Assembly: GCF_051401765.1 (NCBI RefSeq)
Contig: NC_135066.1
Location: 21,641,501-21,705,500 of the forward strand
Direction: 5' to 3'
From: Calliopsis andreniformis
Lineage: Eukaryota > Arthropoda > Insecta > Hymenoptera > Andrenidae
DNA length: 64,000 nt
Shown: piece after piece, positions 48,676 to 60,287 of the stretch
How the letters are laid out: the number at the start of each line of letters is the position of its first letter
Numbering within the stretch: the first letter of the stretch is position 1
Made by a program: the position numbers and the translations under genes
The notes under the pieces: model-generated
Told to the model about the DNA's origin: nothing
Seen by the model: only the letters and a program-made list of their open reading frames with translations
Database searches by the model: none

Positions 48676-48710
48676 CCCCCCCCCCCCCCCCCCCCCCCCC
48701 CTCCCGCCCC
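48676..48710. repeat. Poly(C) tract
   Basis: 26 consecutive C, then T, CCC, G and CCCC. Such a tract is striking in an AT-rich genome. It is prone to slippage, and the exact length may be uncertain in an assembly. Confidence 0.95.
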
Positions 48711-50180
48711 ATGAACTTTGCAAAACCATTGCACCATTTCAATTTACGAAATTGTAGATAAGGCGTACAAGTATCCACTATTTTAGCTTACAATGATGGG
48801 GCATGTAATATGTACACAATAAATACCGTTGCAACTTGGTTGGATTTTGTTAGATAACTGCAAATTAACTATAATTTTTTCTAAAATATTTAACTACTTG
48901 CATAGTCAGATTTAACCGGTCTGTGAATAGGTATAATAGAGCGTACTATAAGCTAAAATAGTGGGTACTTGCGCCCCTTATCTATGATTTCATAAACATA
49001 AATGACACAAAATTTTTGAAAAGTTCATTTTTTTCTAGAACAATTTTTGAAAGGTATAAAAGCATCTTAAGTACTTCATAAAGGTATCTGCATATATATA
49101 TATATTAAATAGGGAGAACTTTACCATTGTACGAATCTTAAAATTCACTTATCTTTGACACACTATAGCTCAGCTTTCCGTAGACTAATTTTCTACCAGT
49201 TGCACTCACCTACTCTTCTACATGCCTCATCATTGTCGTTTTCACTTTTTTGCCGAAAAATGTTTTTTGCATAGTTTTTTACATTCCCGAAGATGGTTAA
49301 TTGTTCGTAGCGGAAAGAGAATCTTTCTTTCTCTTCGAATGTTCAATAAGGGTCAAAATGATGCGAAGTTGTCTGGTCCCATCATTTGTTGCGAGGTATG
49401 ACTTGAGGCAGGTCTCATTATGTAGAGCCGGGTTTAAAGTAATGCCTCAGATAATTTATAATTCTATTATGTCAGTTGCATCAGAAATACTGTTTTCCCA
49501 CAGTATTTCATGCACACGAAGCCAGCCGCACACTACCGAGTAGTAAATATACCAACATATCTGCACTACATATAAGCACATACTGTCTCAATACCACCTT
49601 GCGACTTGGAATCAATTACGAGTTTTGAAATCGTGAGTAATTTGTTTTTGATATCAATTAATTCTATAGGGAATTTGAATGTGCTCTCTTAAAGACAAAA
49701 ATCAGTTAAAACCAGAATAATTCCTAGTAAACATAAATGCACCATCGAGTTTATATCGAGACGACATTGCAGAGCGTAAATAGGTTGGCGATGAAATTAA
49801 TTTAAGACGTGTTAATAAACGTCGATGAAAATTTGTAGGGAGATTGTTTTGGTTTATTACAATTTTCGATTTATCACAATACGGTTGTCTTTCTGAGGAA
49901 TTTAAATATGATAATTTATTGTGTCGAAGTAGAAGTTAGTTCGTTTACATAAAATAGCAGGTACATAAGCCACATATTCCACTGTAGTTATCTTGTAACC
50001 GAAAGAAATAAATATCAAATACATTCAGTTCAGATTTTCGAACAGTATTAAACAGTAAAATCCTTTGCAAAAAGTTCCTACTGCTACTGAAGGAATTAAA
50101 TTTTTCCTAATAAAATCTAGTAATTTTTCCCCTTTTCCTATTTTTTCTTTCCTTTTTTACTTATACTCCCTCACTGTACA
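48711..50180. other. No recognised gene
   Basis: AT-rich sequence with short frames only (for example 49301-49543), none with a family match. Confidence 0.4.
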
Positions 50181-50182
50181 TA

Positions 50183-50777
50183 CAGGGTGTTTCATAACAT
50201 GTGGGACCCACCTAGGGAGTTAATTGTATGCTTAAAAACAATGAAAAAATGTCATATAAACACATACCTTATCTGTCTTTGTTTGTGAGATATAATGAAT
50301 TTGCTGTTTTAATTACCTTTACAGAAGATGCTCGAAATGACCACCATCCATTTGAAGACAAGCCTGCGCCCACTTCATCATCGATCTTGTTACTCTCTCT
50401 ATCATTCCTGCTGTTTCTAAAATTTCTTGGAAGTCTTGCTCTATTCTATTTTGTAGTATTTTACCATTTTCAATCGATGTTGCGTATACAATAGTTTTTA
50501 AATGTCCGCACAAATGAAAATTTAATAGATTCAAATACGGAAAACGAGCAGGCTACTTCCATGACCAGTCCATTTATTTACAAAATGTTGATTGAAAAAT
50601 TGCCTAACTATTGCTCTATGGAAAGAGAGACCGAACGGAGAGTTTGCTGTGTTTATAAGATTCATCATGTCTCATAAAAGAAGACAGATAGGACACATGT
50701 TTATATGATATTTTTTTATTGTTTTTAGGCATACAATCAGCTCCCGAAATGGGTCCCACATGTTATAAAACACCCTG
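50183..50777. mobile_element. 595-bp MITE derived from a transposase-bearing element
   Basis: Ends TA|CAGGGTGTTTCATAACATGT and the inverted ACATGTTATAAAACACCCTG|TA. The inner region still carries the tail of a transposase gene on the minus strand, so the element arose by internal deletion of an autonomous parent. The TA duplication is clear. Confidence 0.92.
50319..50570 (-). pseudogene. Transposase C-terminus inside the MITE
   Basis: The frame begins with a degraded PYLNLLNFHLCGHLKTIVY block (the family's SPDLNPLDFFLWGxLK region around the last catalytic Asp). It continues as YATSIENGKILQNRIEQ and ends MMKWAQACLQMDGGHFEHLL, the characteristic tail of this insect IS630/mariner-type family. 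The last catalytic Asp position (SPDLNP) reads YLNL here. The N-terminal and first two catalytic regions are absent. Confidence 0.85.
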
Positions 50778-50779
50778 TA

Positions 50780-53463
50780 TTACGAATTATAAATGAAGTA
50801 TGTAATAGCAATCACTAATAACGGAATGGTGAATGTAGCTTTAAAGAAAGAAATTAAACAAAAATAACAGATAATTGCACTGCAACCTTTTATACTGAAA
50901 TTACCAATTATTTTATTTGAATAATTTTATTCTAATAATATGTTCATAAATGATTTATTTGATCTCTACATAGAATATAATTGTTATTTATCCTACATTA
51001 TGTCTAAAATAAAAATAATTAAATAGTTAAAATGCTTCATTATTTCAAAATGTTATATCTTAGTGTGATTTCGAATAAAATTTGTTTAAGTCTGTCGTCG
51101 AATATTGTCTACAGATTAAAAGTTTCTTGATTTTATCACGACCTACTGTCATAGGTAGAGTTAAAACTCATCGCGGAAGAATTAGTTGATAATTCTTTAA
51201 TCTTTCCATGCACACACCCATGAGGTGCGTAGACATGGTTGACTGATTTGTGCAAGTTCATGATAATTGCATGCACAGTCAATGTACTCTAAAGCAGTGC
51301 TGCTCTAGTTTTCTTTGTGAGCAAAATGCTTTTCCTCTATTGTATCTCCTTTATCATGCGCATACACAGATAGATGTGATGCTGAACACATGTGTAGTCC
51401 ATACAAATGGCATACAGCTTGCAAAGCGGCATAAAGCGCATGAGGCCCTACTCTTGTATTTCAGTATCAATTTTAAGTAGAAATGCGTACTAAAAACATA
51501 CGACTGAAAACTGTACAGCGGATATCAGAAAATGTTGGACATTTTTGGAAGATAAGTCTTAGACATGAAAACTGTAGAATACAGGAGGGTAAGTTCAAGA
51601 CAATGAAGGATATTAATGTGCACATACACTTAGATACGTTTAGTTTTCTAGTTATGCGCTACTTTGTATTGTGTCCAGTGTGCTAACCCCTTTAAGGTCG
51701 ATGACCGTGCCGCAGTCATACACTTACCGACAAAAGTTAAGAAACAAACCACTTCCACATAATTCAATAACAGTTTATCATTAGGTTAGAAAAATAAATT
51801 AACATTATTTAAATTGTAGGAGTAGTATGATCTTATGATATAAAAAGTAATAAATATTATTTCAAATTTACGTGTTAGCCGGATTCTGTATTTAACAACA
51901 CAAACGTACACTTAGCACACGGACAGAAGTTAAGAAACTGTATGTTTACATTGTTTTTTTACGGCGGTTGCGGCTGTGTGACTTCGCAGACGAAAAATAC
52001 GATTTCACTGCAATCTTCCACTGATTCCTCTGCGTTCAGAAATGATATTCTACGATACAATACCAGACCATGTTATCATTTGTATTTTGAACTCGAATCG
52101 AAATGGACGTATATGCTAAGAAACGTAAATCTTTTGCATGTTTGGTTTATAAAAATTTTTTGAAAAAAAAAAAGAGAGACAATACTAAGTTCAATCTTTC
52201 ATGAATACTCATATTTTAAAAGGTGCATTTATAACAATGTTTATAGACCTAAGAGAAAACTAAAATAAGTTTTTCAATTACTTTCAATGCCAATAAAGTC
52301 ATTTGATGAATCGAGCGCCAAATCAAGAAAGGATACTGTTGTTGGCAATTTTGCAGAAATGGTACCGCCAGTAATCAAAATCATCGCTCAAAAAAAGAAA
52401 AAAAAAAATAAAAGAAAAAGGACAACCCCTCCACGCTGCGCTAGCCACTATTTAGTTTGCCTACGCTGAGTTATAAAAGGCGTTGCTCGGAGTGATTGAA
52501 GAGGTTTGTTGTCTTCGATTCGTTCGTGCGATAGTAGTTGAAATTCACCGCCCTGTATTACGTCTTTCGACAGCAGTTGATATACATAGTAGTACCTATC
52601 CAGTGACGTATGTTCTAAATGTTTTTATTTTCTTACACTGTCATGCGACATGCAATACCTCCATTGGAAATGCTGGCCCTCAGTTTACGATAAGTGAAAA
52701 TATGTTATTATCTACATTATTTATATAGTCAGGTAGTTTGTATATTAAATACATATATATGTATATATAATTACTTATTTATGAAATCGTAATAACATTA
52801 ACAGAAAAGAAGAAAAGTTAACAAAGAGGATTTTATAATATGGGAAATAAATCAAAATTTTCGTCCGTAGAATCTTGATTTGAATCTAATAAAACGGTAC
52901 TATTAGGTGAAATATTTAAGGTATTTTTGGTTACCCCGTGTACGGATGTCGTTTGTGTAAGACAAAGTCGGAATGTTGTCTATATGAGTATGGTGAATTG
53001 TAGGTATGGAAGTGTTCTGAGTGGGATGCCTTGGTAGTAAGCATGTTTGAATTGATTCTGATTGATAGGGATGAGTGATCAAACTAAGTATGGACGAATA
53101 TGGTGTATTTTGCTTCCTCATACTTGCTATTAATTTTGAAACCTCGCATCTAAAGCGTATTTTTTATCTAAAGTGAATAATGATACAACCGGCGATATTA
53201 ATTAAAAAAATGACCTGTCTTCGTTAAATGCTTTCATTCTGGGGCTGCGGCAACGTTTTTGTTTCATTTTTGTAACTTATTTTTCAACTTCTTTCATTTT
53301 TAATAAAAAAGGTAATTGTCTAACATATATGTATGTGCGTGTTGAATCGGCTGCTTGTCTTGATTTTGATTTTTTCCGTACATTTCGCGTAAATGTACCC
53401 TTCATATTTTTTCATTTGTTCAACCATTTTTGGTCTGTAACTAAAATTGACATTTTCATATTT
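50780..53463. other. Mostly unrecognised AT-rich sequence
   Basis: A short segment near 51515-51600 resembles one near 47275-47350. A TATAAAAG lies at 52472. A 72-codon frame on the minus strand (52903-53121) is unrecognised; PIF/Harbinger elements often carry a second gene in the opposite orientation, but I cannot support that here. Confidence 0.4.
52472..52479 (+). promoter_or_regulatory. Isolated TATA-like box
   Basis: TATAAAAG followed by a less AT-rich leader-like stretch (GGCGTTGCTCGGAGTG and onward to about 52560). It is the cleanest core-promoter-like signal outside the recognised repeats, but no coding sequence follows that I can name. Confidence 0.25.
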
Positions 53464-53985
53464 TTACAGATATCTAGGAAGTGCACGTAACCTCGTAGAT
53501 CTGCATTATAGTTATAGAATTTGACATTCTGCAAATGACGTAATTATCAAAAAAGTTTGTAGAGACATCTGGTTTTGTATGAAAACAGAATATTTCCCTG
53601 TATTTTCAAAAGAGAAATGGTTAGAAATAGTGGATGGTTTTCAAAAAGTTGCTAATTTTCCAAATTGTTTGGGGGCCACAGATGGCAAGTACATGAGAGT
53701 AATAAAACCTGAAACAATTGGATCTTTATATTATAATTATAAAAAGTTTTTTCTCCATCATATTATTTGGAATAGCAGTTTCAAACTACAGACACATATA
53801 TGTAGATATAGGAGCCTCCGTTCAAGAATTTGATAGTTACATATTTGAAAGAAGTGAATTTTATAAAAAAATAATGAATAATGAGATGGATATTCCAAGG
53901 AAACAACCATTTCCAGGAACAGAATCACCAAACATGCCATTTGTATTTATACGTAATGAAGCTTTTGCCCTATCACACAAATTAA
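53464..53985 (+). pseudogene. PIF/Harbinger transposase relic (HARBI1-like)
   Basis: Reads ARNLVDLHYSYRI, a stop, then EKWLEIVDGFQKVANFPNC, GATDGKYMRVIKPE (first catalytic Asp in GATDGK) and GSLYYNYKKFF. A frameshift in the A/T run near 53745 moves to the next frame: SIILFGIAVSNYRHIYVDIG, then FDS (second Asp) and PFPGTESPNMPFVFI. The last recognisable block, RNEAFALSHKL, corresponds to the family's GDEAF catalytic region, with G-D changed to R-N. The coding sequence stops exactly at a TTAA. In intact elements this enzyme cuts and pastes the transposon. Confidence 0.9.
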
Positions 53986-55411
53986 GGGGGCAGACTCCTT
54001 CGGGGCCTACTCCGAATCGATCGAAGCGCTGTTGCGAAAAAACGGGCATTCGTGAAAACATATAATTTATACATGCGACATTTGATAATGTGGCATCTAG
54101 CGTTATCCTGTTGAATTACAAATGAGAAGTGCGAAGGTATAATTGCCAAATCGCATCGTAGGAAAGTTCTGTCACACTGTTGCCACATCAATTACAATTT
54201 TATGCATCAGTAAATCTGTACTGAATACGCCTTGAGCCGATATTTTGCTTCATACGGAATATAGAAAAGGACGGTGCGAGCGAGAAAGAAAGAGTATCAC
54301 GAATGAAACAATACATATGTGCCCAAAATTATGAAAGTGGTCTAAGAAACAACATTTTCGTATGAGATTCACACAAAATTTCACATTTATAATAAATGTT
54401 CATTAATCAAGACTAATTATAATGTTACGTAATATAAAAATATTTTCCAATTTATTTAAGTGTAATCCTTTCAATATCCCAAAATAAGAAATATACAATT
54501 TAGACCACTTTCATAATTATGGGCATATATATATACAGGGTGTCCCACATAAGGTGGCGGAGCCGAAAAGGGGAGATTCCTGAGGTGATTCTAAACAACC
54601 TTTTCCTTTACAAAAATGTTCTCTGAAGTTTTGTTAACGAGTTATTAACGAAAAACATCGACCAATCAGAAAGCGCGGATAGCGAGCGCTCGGCCGACCA
54701 GCGACAGGGCACAAGATACGCGGAGCGTCTGCTATTCACCGTGCTCGAGGCTTGTACAAGAAACTCAAAATGTTTACGTCAATGCTCAATTTCTCCTAAA
54801 GTATTGGATGAAAAATTATGAAAAAAATTAAGACCACGTTAACTATTGAGACATATATTATAGAATTTTTTCAAATTTTTAAATTAATTATCTAAGTTGT
54901 AAAAAATAAAAAACGAGAAGAAAGAATTTTAAAATGCTGATTTAGTAAAGTAATACCATAGTAAAAAAAATAAAAAGCAATGTTTTCGTAGATCCTACGG
55001 ATTGTACGTTATTTTACTGTGTATTAAAACATTGAAAACTCTACAAGAATATTTATTTCACAATGAATGAACAAAAATTGGACGTATTAGTTGCTGTAAT
55101 CGGTAAAAAGTATGGAAACATTGATTTTTATTTTTTTAATTACGACGGACCAAAGCAAAAAACGTTTAAATGAATTGAGATTAATAATATGACTATAGTA
55201 ATATGAGCAATTACTATCGGTAAAACTCACCCATTCGGAGAAGAATTCACCTGCTGCCTGAACACTTGCTCCATTGGGTCACTGTGCCAATCCCGATCAC
55301 TGAGGGATGATGCCCAGGTAGCGTTGATCGCAGGTACAACAGCACGAGAAACCACTTTGCATTTACAATACTTCGCGGTCACTAACACTGATCACTTCAC
55401 TAAACGAGCAC

Positions 55412-55955
55412 TTAACCTTTTAATGACCGACAACCGATTACTTTGAAACATTCTGCGGCATTCCGTAAATAAAAACAAGATGTTACACACTTCAGCGGCG
55501 AAATTACGATCGATACTAACGATTTTTTCCGAAGTTTCTTTCCTTGTGCCCTCGCATCCCTCCAGCACGACTTCTCAGGGTGTAGCTTCGTCAAAATACT
55601 CGAATTTGATTTGCTAGCTGACACCAACAAGGTTGGATCTTCCTCGGTTACTTTTTTTAGTGGAGGTGGTAGTCTCTCCTTCGAGTCGAAAAAGTCACAA
55701 GCAAATTCATGGGGAAAAGCAAAGGCATATCGGATTAGTATAGGAGACCGTAACGAGTGTCTCGCAGATGTGGCCGTTTATGATCACAGGTATTGCCTTG
55801 CCTAGTTCGAAGGAGCCATCCGTACCCGAGACCGAAGGCCGCGAGGGTTGCGTCGCGCTTACCATGGAAGACCTTTCGATGCATTCGGACGGATGAAATA
55901 TGGAATTGCCCGTTGTTAAAAAGCGAGTTGGGGAAACTCTTTTGCCCTTAAACAT
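55412..55955 (-). pseudogene. Unknown protein, left arm copy, broken
   Basis: Two frames on the minus strand (55707-55955, then 55412-55630) together parallel the right-arm protein. Shared blocks are LTTGNSIFHPSECI, PVIINGHICETLV and KLHPEKSCWRD. A frame break lies between 55630 and 55707. The VIINGHICETLV stretch is faintly reminiscent of the start of a retroelement protease (VxVNGHxCxALxDTG), but the catalytic DTG/DSG is absent, so I do not assign a function. Confidence 0.5.
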
Positions 55956-56479
55956 TTGGTCAACGAATGTCTGGCAGAGACTAATTCGTCACTACATCGG
56001 GGGTTAAATACATCAATTGTATTCGAATCCCTTTAACTATTTCGATGTCTGCGTCTTGCGACCGAGCCTTGCTTTTTATTACGCTGCACATGTAGTGACC
56101 GTACATTTATTCTTATTGTTTGCCCTGCTATCTTTCAAAATATTTTTATGAAACAAAATCGAAAAAATAAACAGATATTCGTTGAAATATTCCGAAGGAA
56201 AAAAAGTATTGCCATTGTATTGAATTTAATTTCCAAGTGGTTTATAAAGAAGGTCCTGAGTTTACATGTACCTAAATGCATTTACGTGTATGTAAAAGAT
56301 CCGTCAAATCTTTAATACATGGGTAAGCCTCCCCTATAGGTCGAAAAGGTTTACGAAAATTGGGGAAGAGAGAAACAAACATCGGATGATCACTGTGTGT
56401 GTGCCGTAATAAAATGCATGCAAGAATGAGAATACAATTGCCGTATTTTCTCCTCATCGACGAGTTTGTCTGTCTATCC

Positions 56480-57018
56480 GAGACATCCGTTGACCAAATG
56501 TTTAACGTTCAGAAGCTTTCCCCAACTGGCGTTTTAACAACGGGCAATTCCATATTTCATCCGTCCGAATGCATTAAAAGGACTTCCATGGTAAACGCGA
56601 CGCGACCCTTGCAGTCTCCAGTCTCGGGTATCGATGGCTCCTACGAACTTGCTGGGCAATACCTGTGATCATAAACGGCCACATCTGCGAGACACTCGTT
56701 ACGGCCTTCGTTTTTCCCCATGAATTTCCTTGTGACTTTTTCGACCCGAAGAAGAGACTACCACCTCCACTAAAAAAAGTAACCGAAGAAGATCCAACCT
56801 CGTTGGTGTCAACTAACAAATCAAATTCGACTATTTCGACGAAGCTACACCCCGAGAAGTCGCGCTGGAGGGATACGAGGGCACGAGGAAAGAGACTTCG
56901 GAAAAAATCGTTAGTATCGATCGTAATTTCGTCGCTGAAGTGTGTAACATCTTGTTTTTATTTATGGAATCCCGCAGAAGGTTTCAAAATAGTCGATTGT
57001 CGTTTAAAAGGTCATTAA
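56480..57018 (+). pseudogene. Unknown protein, right arm copy, broken
   Basis: Frames 56399-56668 and 56665-57018 overlap and carry LTTGNSIFHPSECI, VIINGHICETLV, DFFDPKKRLPPPLKKVTEED, KLHPEKSRWRD and LRKKSLVSIVIS. It corresponds block for block to the left arm but lies on the other strand because of the palindrome. One frame break (near 56665) separates the two parts. The function is unknown; proline and lysine/arginine-rich, with no signal peptide. Confidence 0.5.
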
Positions 57019-58430
57019 AAGGTCAAGTGCTCGGTTAGTGAAGTGATTATTGTTAGTGACCGCATAATGTTGTAAATGCAAGGTGTCTTTTTGTGGTCTT
57101 GGATACCTGCGATCAGCGCTACCTGGCCATCATCCCCCAATGATCGGGATCGGCACAACGACCTAATGGAGCAAGTGTTCAAGCAGCAGGTGAATTCCTC
57201 TCCGAATGGGTGAGTTTTACCGATAGTAATTACTCGTATTACTAGAGTCATATTATTAATCTCAATTTATTTAAACATGTTTTTCCTTGGTCCGTCATAA
57301 CTAAAAAAATAAAAATCAATGTTTCCGTACTTTTTACCGATTACAGCAACTAATACTTCCAATTTTCGTTCATTCATTATGAAATAAGTATTATTGTACA
57401 GTTTTCAATGTTTTGATACACAGTAAAATAACGTACAATCCGTAGGAACTACAAAAACATTGCTTTTTATTTTTTTACTATAGCATTACTTTATTAAATC
57501 GGCATTTTGAAACTCTTTTTCCTCGTTTTTTATGTTTTACAACTTTGTTAATTATTTTAAAAATCTGGAAAAATTCTAAAATATTTGTCGCGATAGCTAA
57601 CATGTTGCAGCATTTTTTGTTATAATTTTTCCACAAATAGTTTTAGCAAAATTGGTCAGTATCCTTCTTGTCTCTCGTTTTTTATGTTTTACAATTTTGT
57701 TAATTAATTTAAAAATCTGAGAAAATTCCACAACATTTGTTGCGATAGCTAAGGTGTTCCTAATTTTTTTCATAATTTTTTGTCCAATAGTTTATGAGAA
57801 ATCTACACTAACATTGTCTTTTATTTTTCTACAACTTGGCTAATAATTTAAAAATCTGAAAAAATTCCACAATATGTGTCGCGATAGTTAGCGTGTCCCT
57901 AATTTTTTTCATAATTTTCCATCCAATACTTTAGGAGGAATTTGGCAATAACGTGTAAAAGTCTTCAGTTTCTTGTACAAGCCTCGAGCACGGTGAGTAG
58001 CAGACGCTCCGCGTAGCTTGTGACCTGTCGCTGGTCGGCCGAGCGCTCGCTATTCGTGCTCTCTGATTGGTCGATGTTTTTCGTTAATAACTCGTTAACA
58101 AAGCTTCAGAGAACATTTTTGCAAAGGAAAAGGGTGTTTAGAATCACCCCAGGAATCTCCCCTTTTCGGCTCCGCCACCTTATGTGGGACACCCTGTATA
58201 CTAATATGTGAAATCCTAAAACTTATATATATAGAATAAATAATTCATTAAATTCATGCTATTCATTCAATCATTCATTCATACTTTTTAAGAAATAAAC
58301 AAACGAAATTATTTTAATTTTTTTTATTTAAAAATAAAAATGTTATGAGTGGTATAATTGTAATCTGTGAAAAGGTATACAAAAATTAGAATTATTTAAA
58401 ATAAAAATTGAAAACAAAAAAAAAATTAAA

Positions 58431-58505
58431 AGCCATTACGAGATTCGAACCAGGCACCTACAGATTATGAGGGAATGCCTAATTCACACTCAACTAAGAT
58501 ACTTT
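58431..58505 (-). tRNA. Degraded tRNA-Met(CAU)-like sequence
   Basis: On the minus strand, a B-box GGTTCGAATCT (58441-58451) follows CTCATAATCTG, which matches the anticodon loop of elongator tRNA-Met. A weak D-arm (TTAGTTGAGTGTG) is also present and an oligo-T run follows. The acceptor and anticodon stems pair poorly, so it is a pseudo-tRNA or SINE-like head. It lies inside the TTAA element. Confidence 0.5.
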
Positions 58506-58805
58506 CGTGTAAAATTAGTGGATTAAACTATAACTTTTGGAACAATTCCAATTGTTTGTTTATAGTAAATAATAACTATTGAAGAATAATGATTTGTAAA
58601 TCACCTTTACTTGCTACATTTTCATCGATGCAAGGGTCACTCACAATGAACCTCTCGTACTGTTTGCAACGAGTGCAAGACGTTGCGAGTATTCATTAGC
58701 AATGTTATAATTTATACATTTAGTGAACAATAAACAACATGTATCATAATATAATGACAAAAACATTATAGGGGTATATATTTTTCGTAAAACCACTCGT
58801 TTCAG

Positions 58806-59295
58806 GGTCCAATTTCGCACAAAATGCAGTTTAACTAGGAATGCTATTATTTTGTTTATGACGTAAAAATTCAAAATTCTATTTTAGCCGTATTTTGTGT
58901 TTTGGTTCATAGTATTTGCATACAAATTTGCAAAACGATCGATCAGCATGTTGTCAGTGAAAACAACGACAATATACTATTTTTTAATATATTTTTTAAA
59001 TAAATTGATATTTTTAAAAACTATTTACACAGGTGGATTCGTCGTTCTAAAAAAAACAATCGCCCCATGTATATCATTTTGCTGTACGCACTAGTTTTGG
59101 AGATATTAAACGAAATATGTTTTCCACCCCCAACTTTGGGGGTTGTTTTCATACCCTTTAGATGAATTAGAAGCAATAAAAAAAAATACGTGTCGAATAT
59201 TTTCGGCTATTCTACAATCCTACAAAGTTTCATCAAAATCGGAGACTTTCACCTCGCGATGTTTCCTTATTAGTAAGAATCAAAATCTCGGCTGG
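58806..59295. mobile_element. 490-bp MITE-like insertion, precise empty site known
   Basis: In the inverted copy at 62980-64000 the bases on either side (GTTTCAG and AGTTGGATTCG) are adjacent at about 63270-63290. The block is therefore an insertion here (or a clean loss there). The right half is related to the hairpin MITE at 8388-8832. No target duplication is evident. Confidence 0.75.
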
Positions 59296-60029
59296 AGTTG
59301 GATTCGTTCAAGTTTTCCTGATGGGCAGAATTGTAATATGTACATACATATATGTGGCAACAGCGTGACCAAACTTTCAATACGTTTTGGCAACTAAGCC
59401 TTTCTTGCGTCTGCATTCGTGTATTCGATGAATACGCCATTCAGCTGTCAAATTCTAGATTACATTTACCGACTGATCTGTATTTTTATCGATGCTGATG
59501 GTAATATGACCAAATTAGTTGAGATATACCATCAACGCTTCTAACGGCAAATCGTTGAACTATTTTTGTGTCAAAACGGGTGCACAACGAAAATTACGCT
59601 TTACGCCTTCAAGAAGTGTTAAATTGAGGAAAATCGCATTTCCACGATATTGTGCTAATTCAAGGAAGGGTGCTCTGGTGTGATATGAGTGAAAAAACCA
59701 TTAAATCGTGAGATATTTGCGAAAATGTCACTTCGGCAGCCATCTTGCTAGTTTAGAACAGCGTCTGTTTCATGCTTACAGTTTGTAATTTTACAGGTTT
59801 GTCAACGTATAGTGTTTATTGGAGTTTAAACGGACCAGAGCACCCTGTAGTGAAGTCTACTCGTGGGTTCTGTACCCGCGAAAAATTCATTTATGCAAGT
59901 ATCGAGACGTAAAGCATAATTTGCGAAACCGTTTGTCTCTCTCGCTCATCGCGTATACGTGTATGACTTTCTTTGCTTGTGTGAGCATACGCACATAGCT
60001 TAAGCTTAAAACATGAAGAGTCTGCCCCC

Positions 60030-60287
60030 TTAAAAAAGTGCATTCAATTACAACAGATAATGCAAGCAACATGGTGAAGTCTATTCAATTATTATCAGAA
60101 GATGTAAGTGAAGAAGAAACTCATTTCACTGACGACGACACTCCAAATGACATGGACGATTTACCACACGATCCAGACAGTTTGCATGTTGAAGGAGTTA
60201 GATGCGTAGCACAAACTTGCAGTTGACAACGACGTTTTACAACTAAATGCGTTTAACCGAGTCATTGAAATGGCAAGAACACTACTG
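60030..60287 (+). pseudogene. hAT-family transposase relic
   Basis: Begins at the TTAA itself, in frame, with HSITTDNASNMVKSI, the family's catalytic-Asp block (TDNAxNMxKA). An acidic linker (SEEETHFTDDDTPNDMDDL) follows, then GVRCVAQT and, after a frameshift near 60217, LAVDNDVLQLNAFNRVIEMAR. This is the RCxxHxLxLxxxxxL region, with Gln in place of the His. The gene is cut on the left by the TTAA element and on the right by the LTR-like repeat at 60286. The C-terminal dimerisation domain is absent. Confidence 0.88.

Larger units (their letters stand above)
54536..58196. mobile_element. 3.66-kb giant palindromic (foldback) element
   Basis: Ends TA|CAGGGTGTCCCACATAAGG and the inverted CCTTATGTGGGACACCCTG|TA. 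The arms are inverted copies almost throughout (roughly 54536-55960 and 56490-58196), with a unique centre of about 0.5 kb. The right arm has extra internally repeated AT-rich sequence at about 57540-57960. Each arm encodes the same unknown peptide. A partial third copy is at 34135-34591. It is inserted in the TTAA element at a TA. Confidence 0.92.
53986..60029. mobile_element. TTAA-flanked composite element, 6.0 kb
   Basis: Left TTAA|GGGGGCAGACTC and right GAGTCTGCCCCC|TTAA form inverted termini with TTAA on both sides. TTAA duplication is typical of piggyBac and Kolobok elements; TA plus A/T-extended ends would also fit. Removing the nested palindrome (54536-58196) and nested MITE (58806-59295) leaves about 1.9 kb. 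No transposase is recognised, so it is non-autonomous. A second, inverted partial copy starts at about 62980. It contains a degraded tRNA-like sequence shared by both copies. The two outside flanks come from different transposons, which a simple insertion does not explain. Confidence 0.8.
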
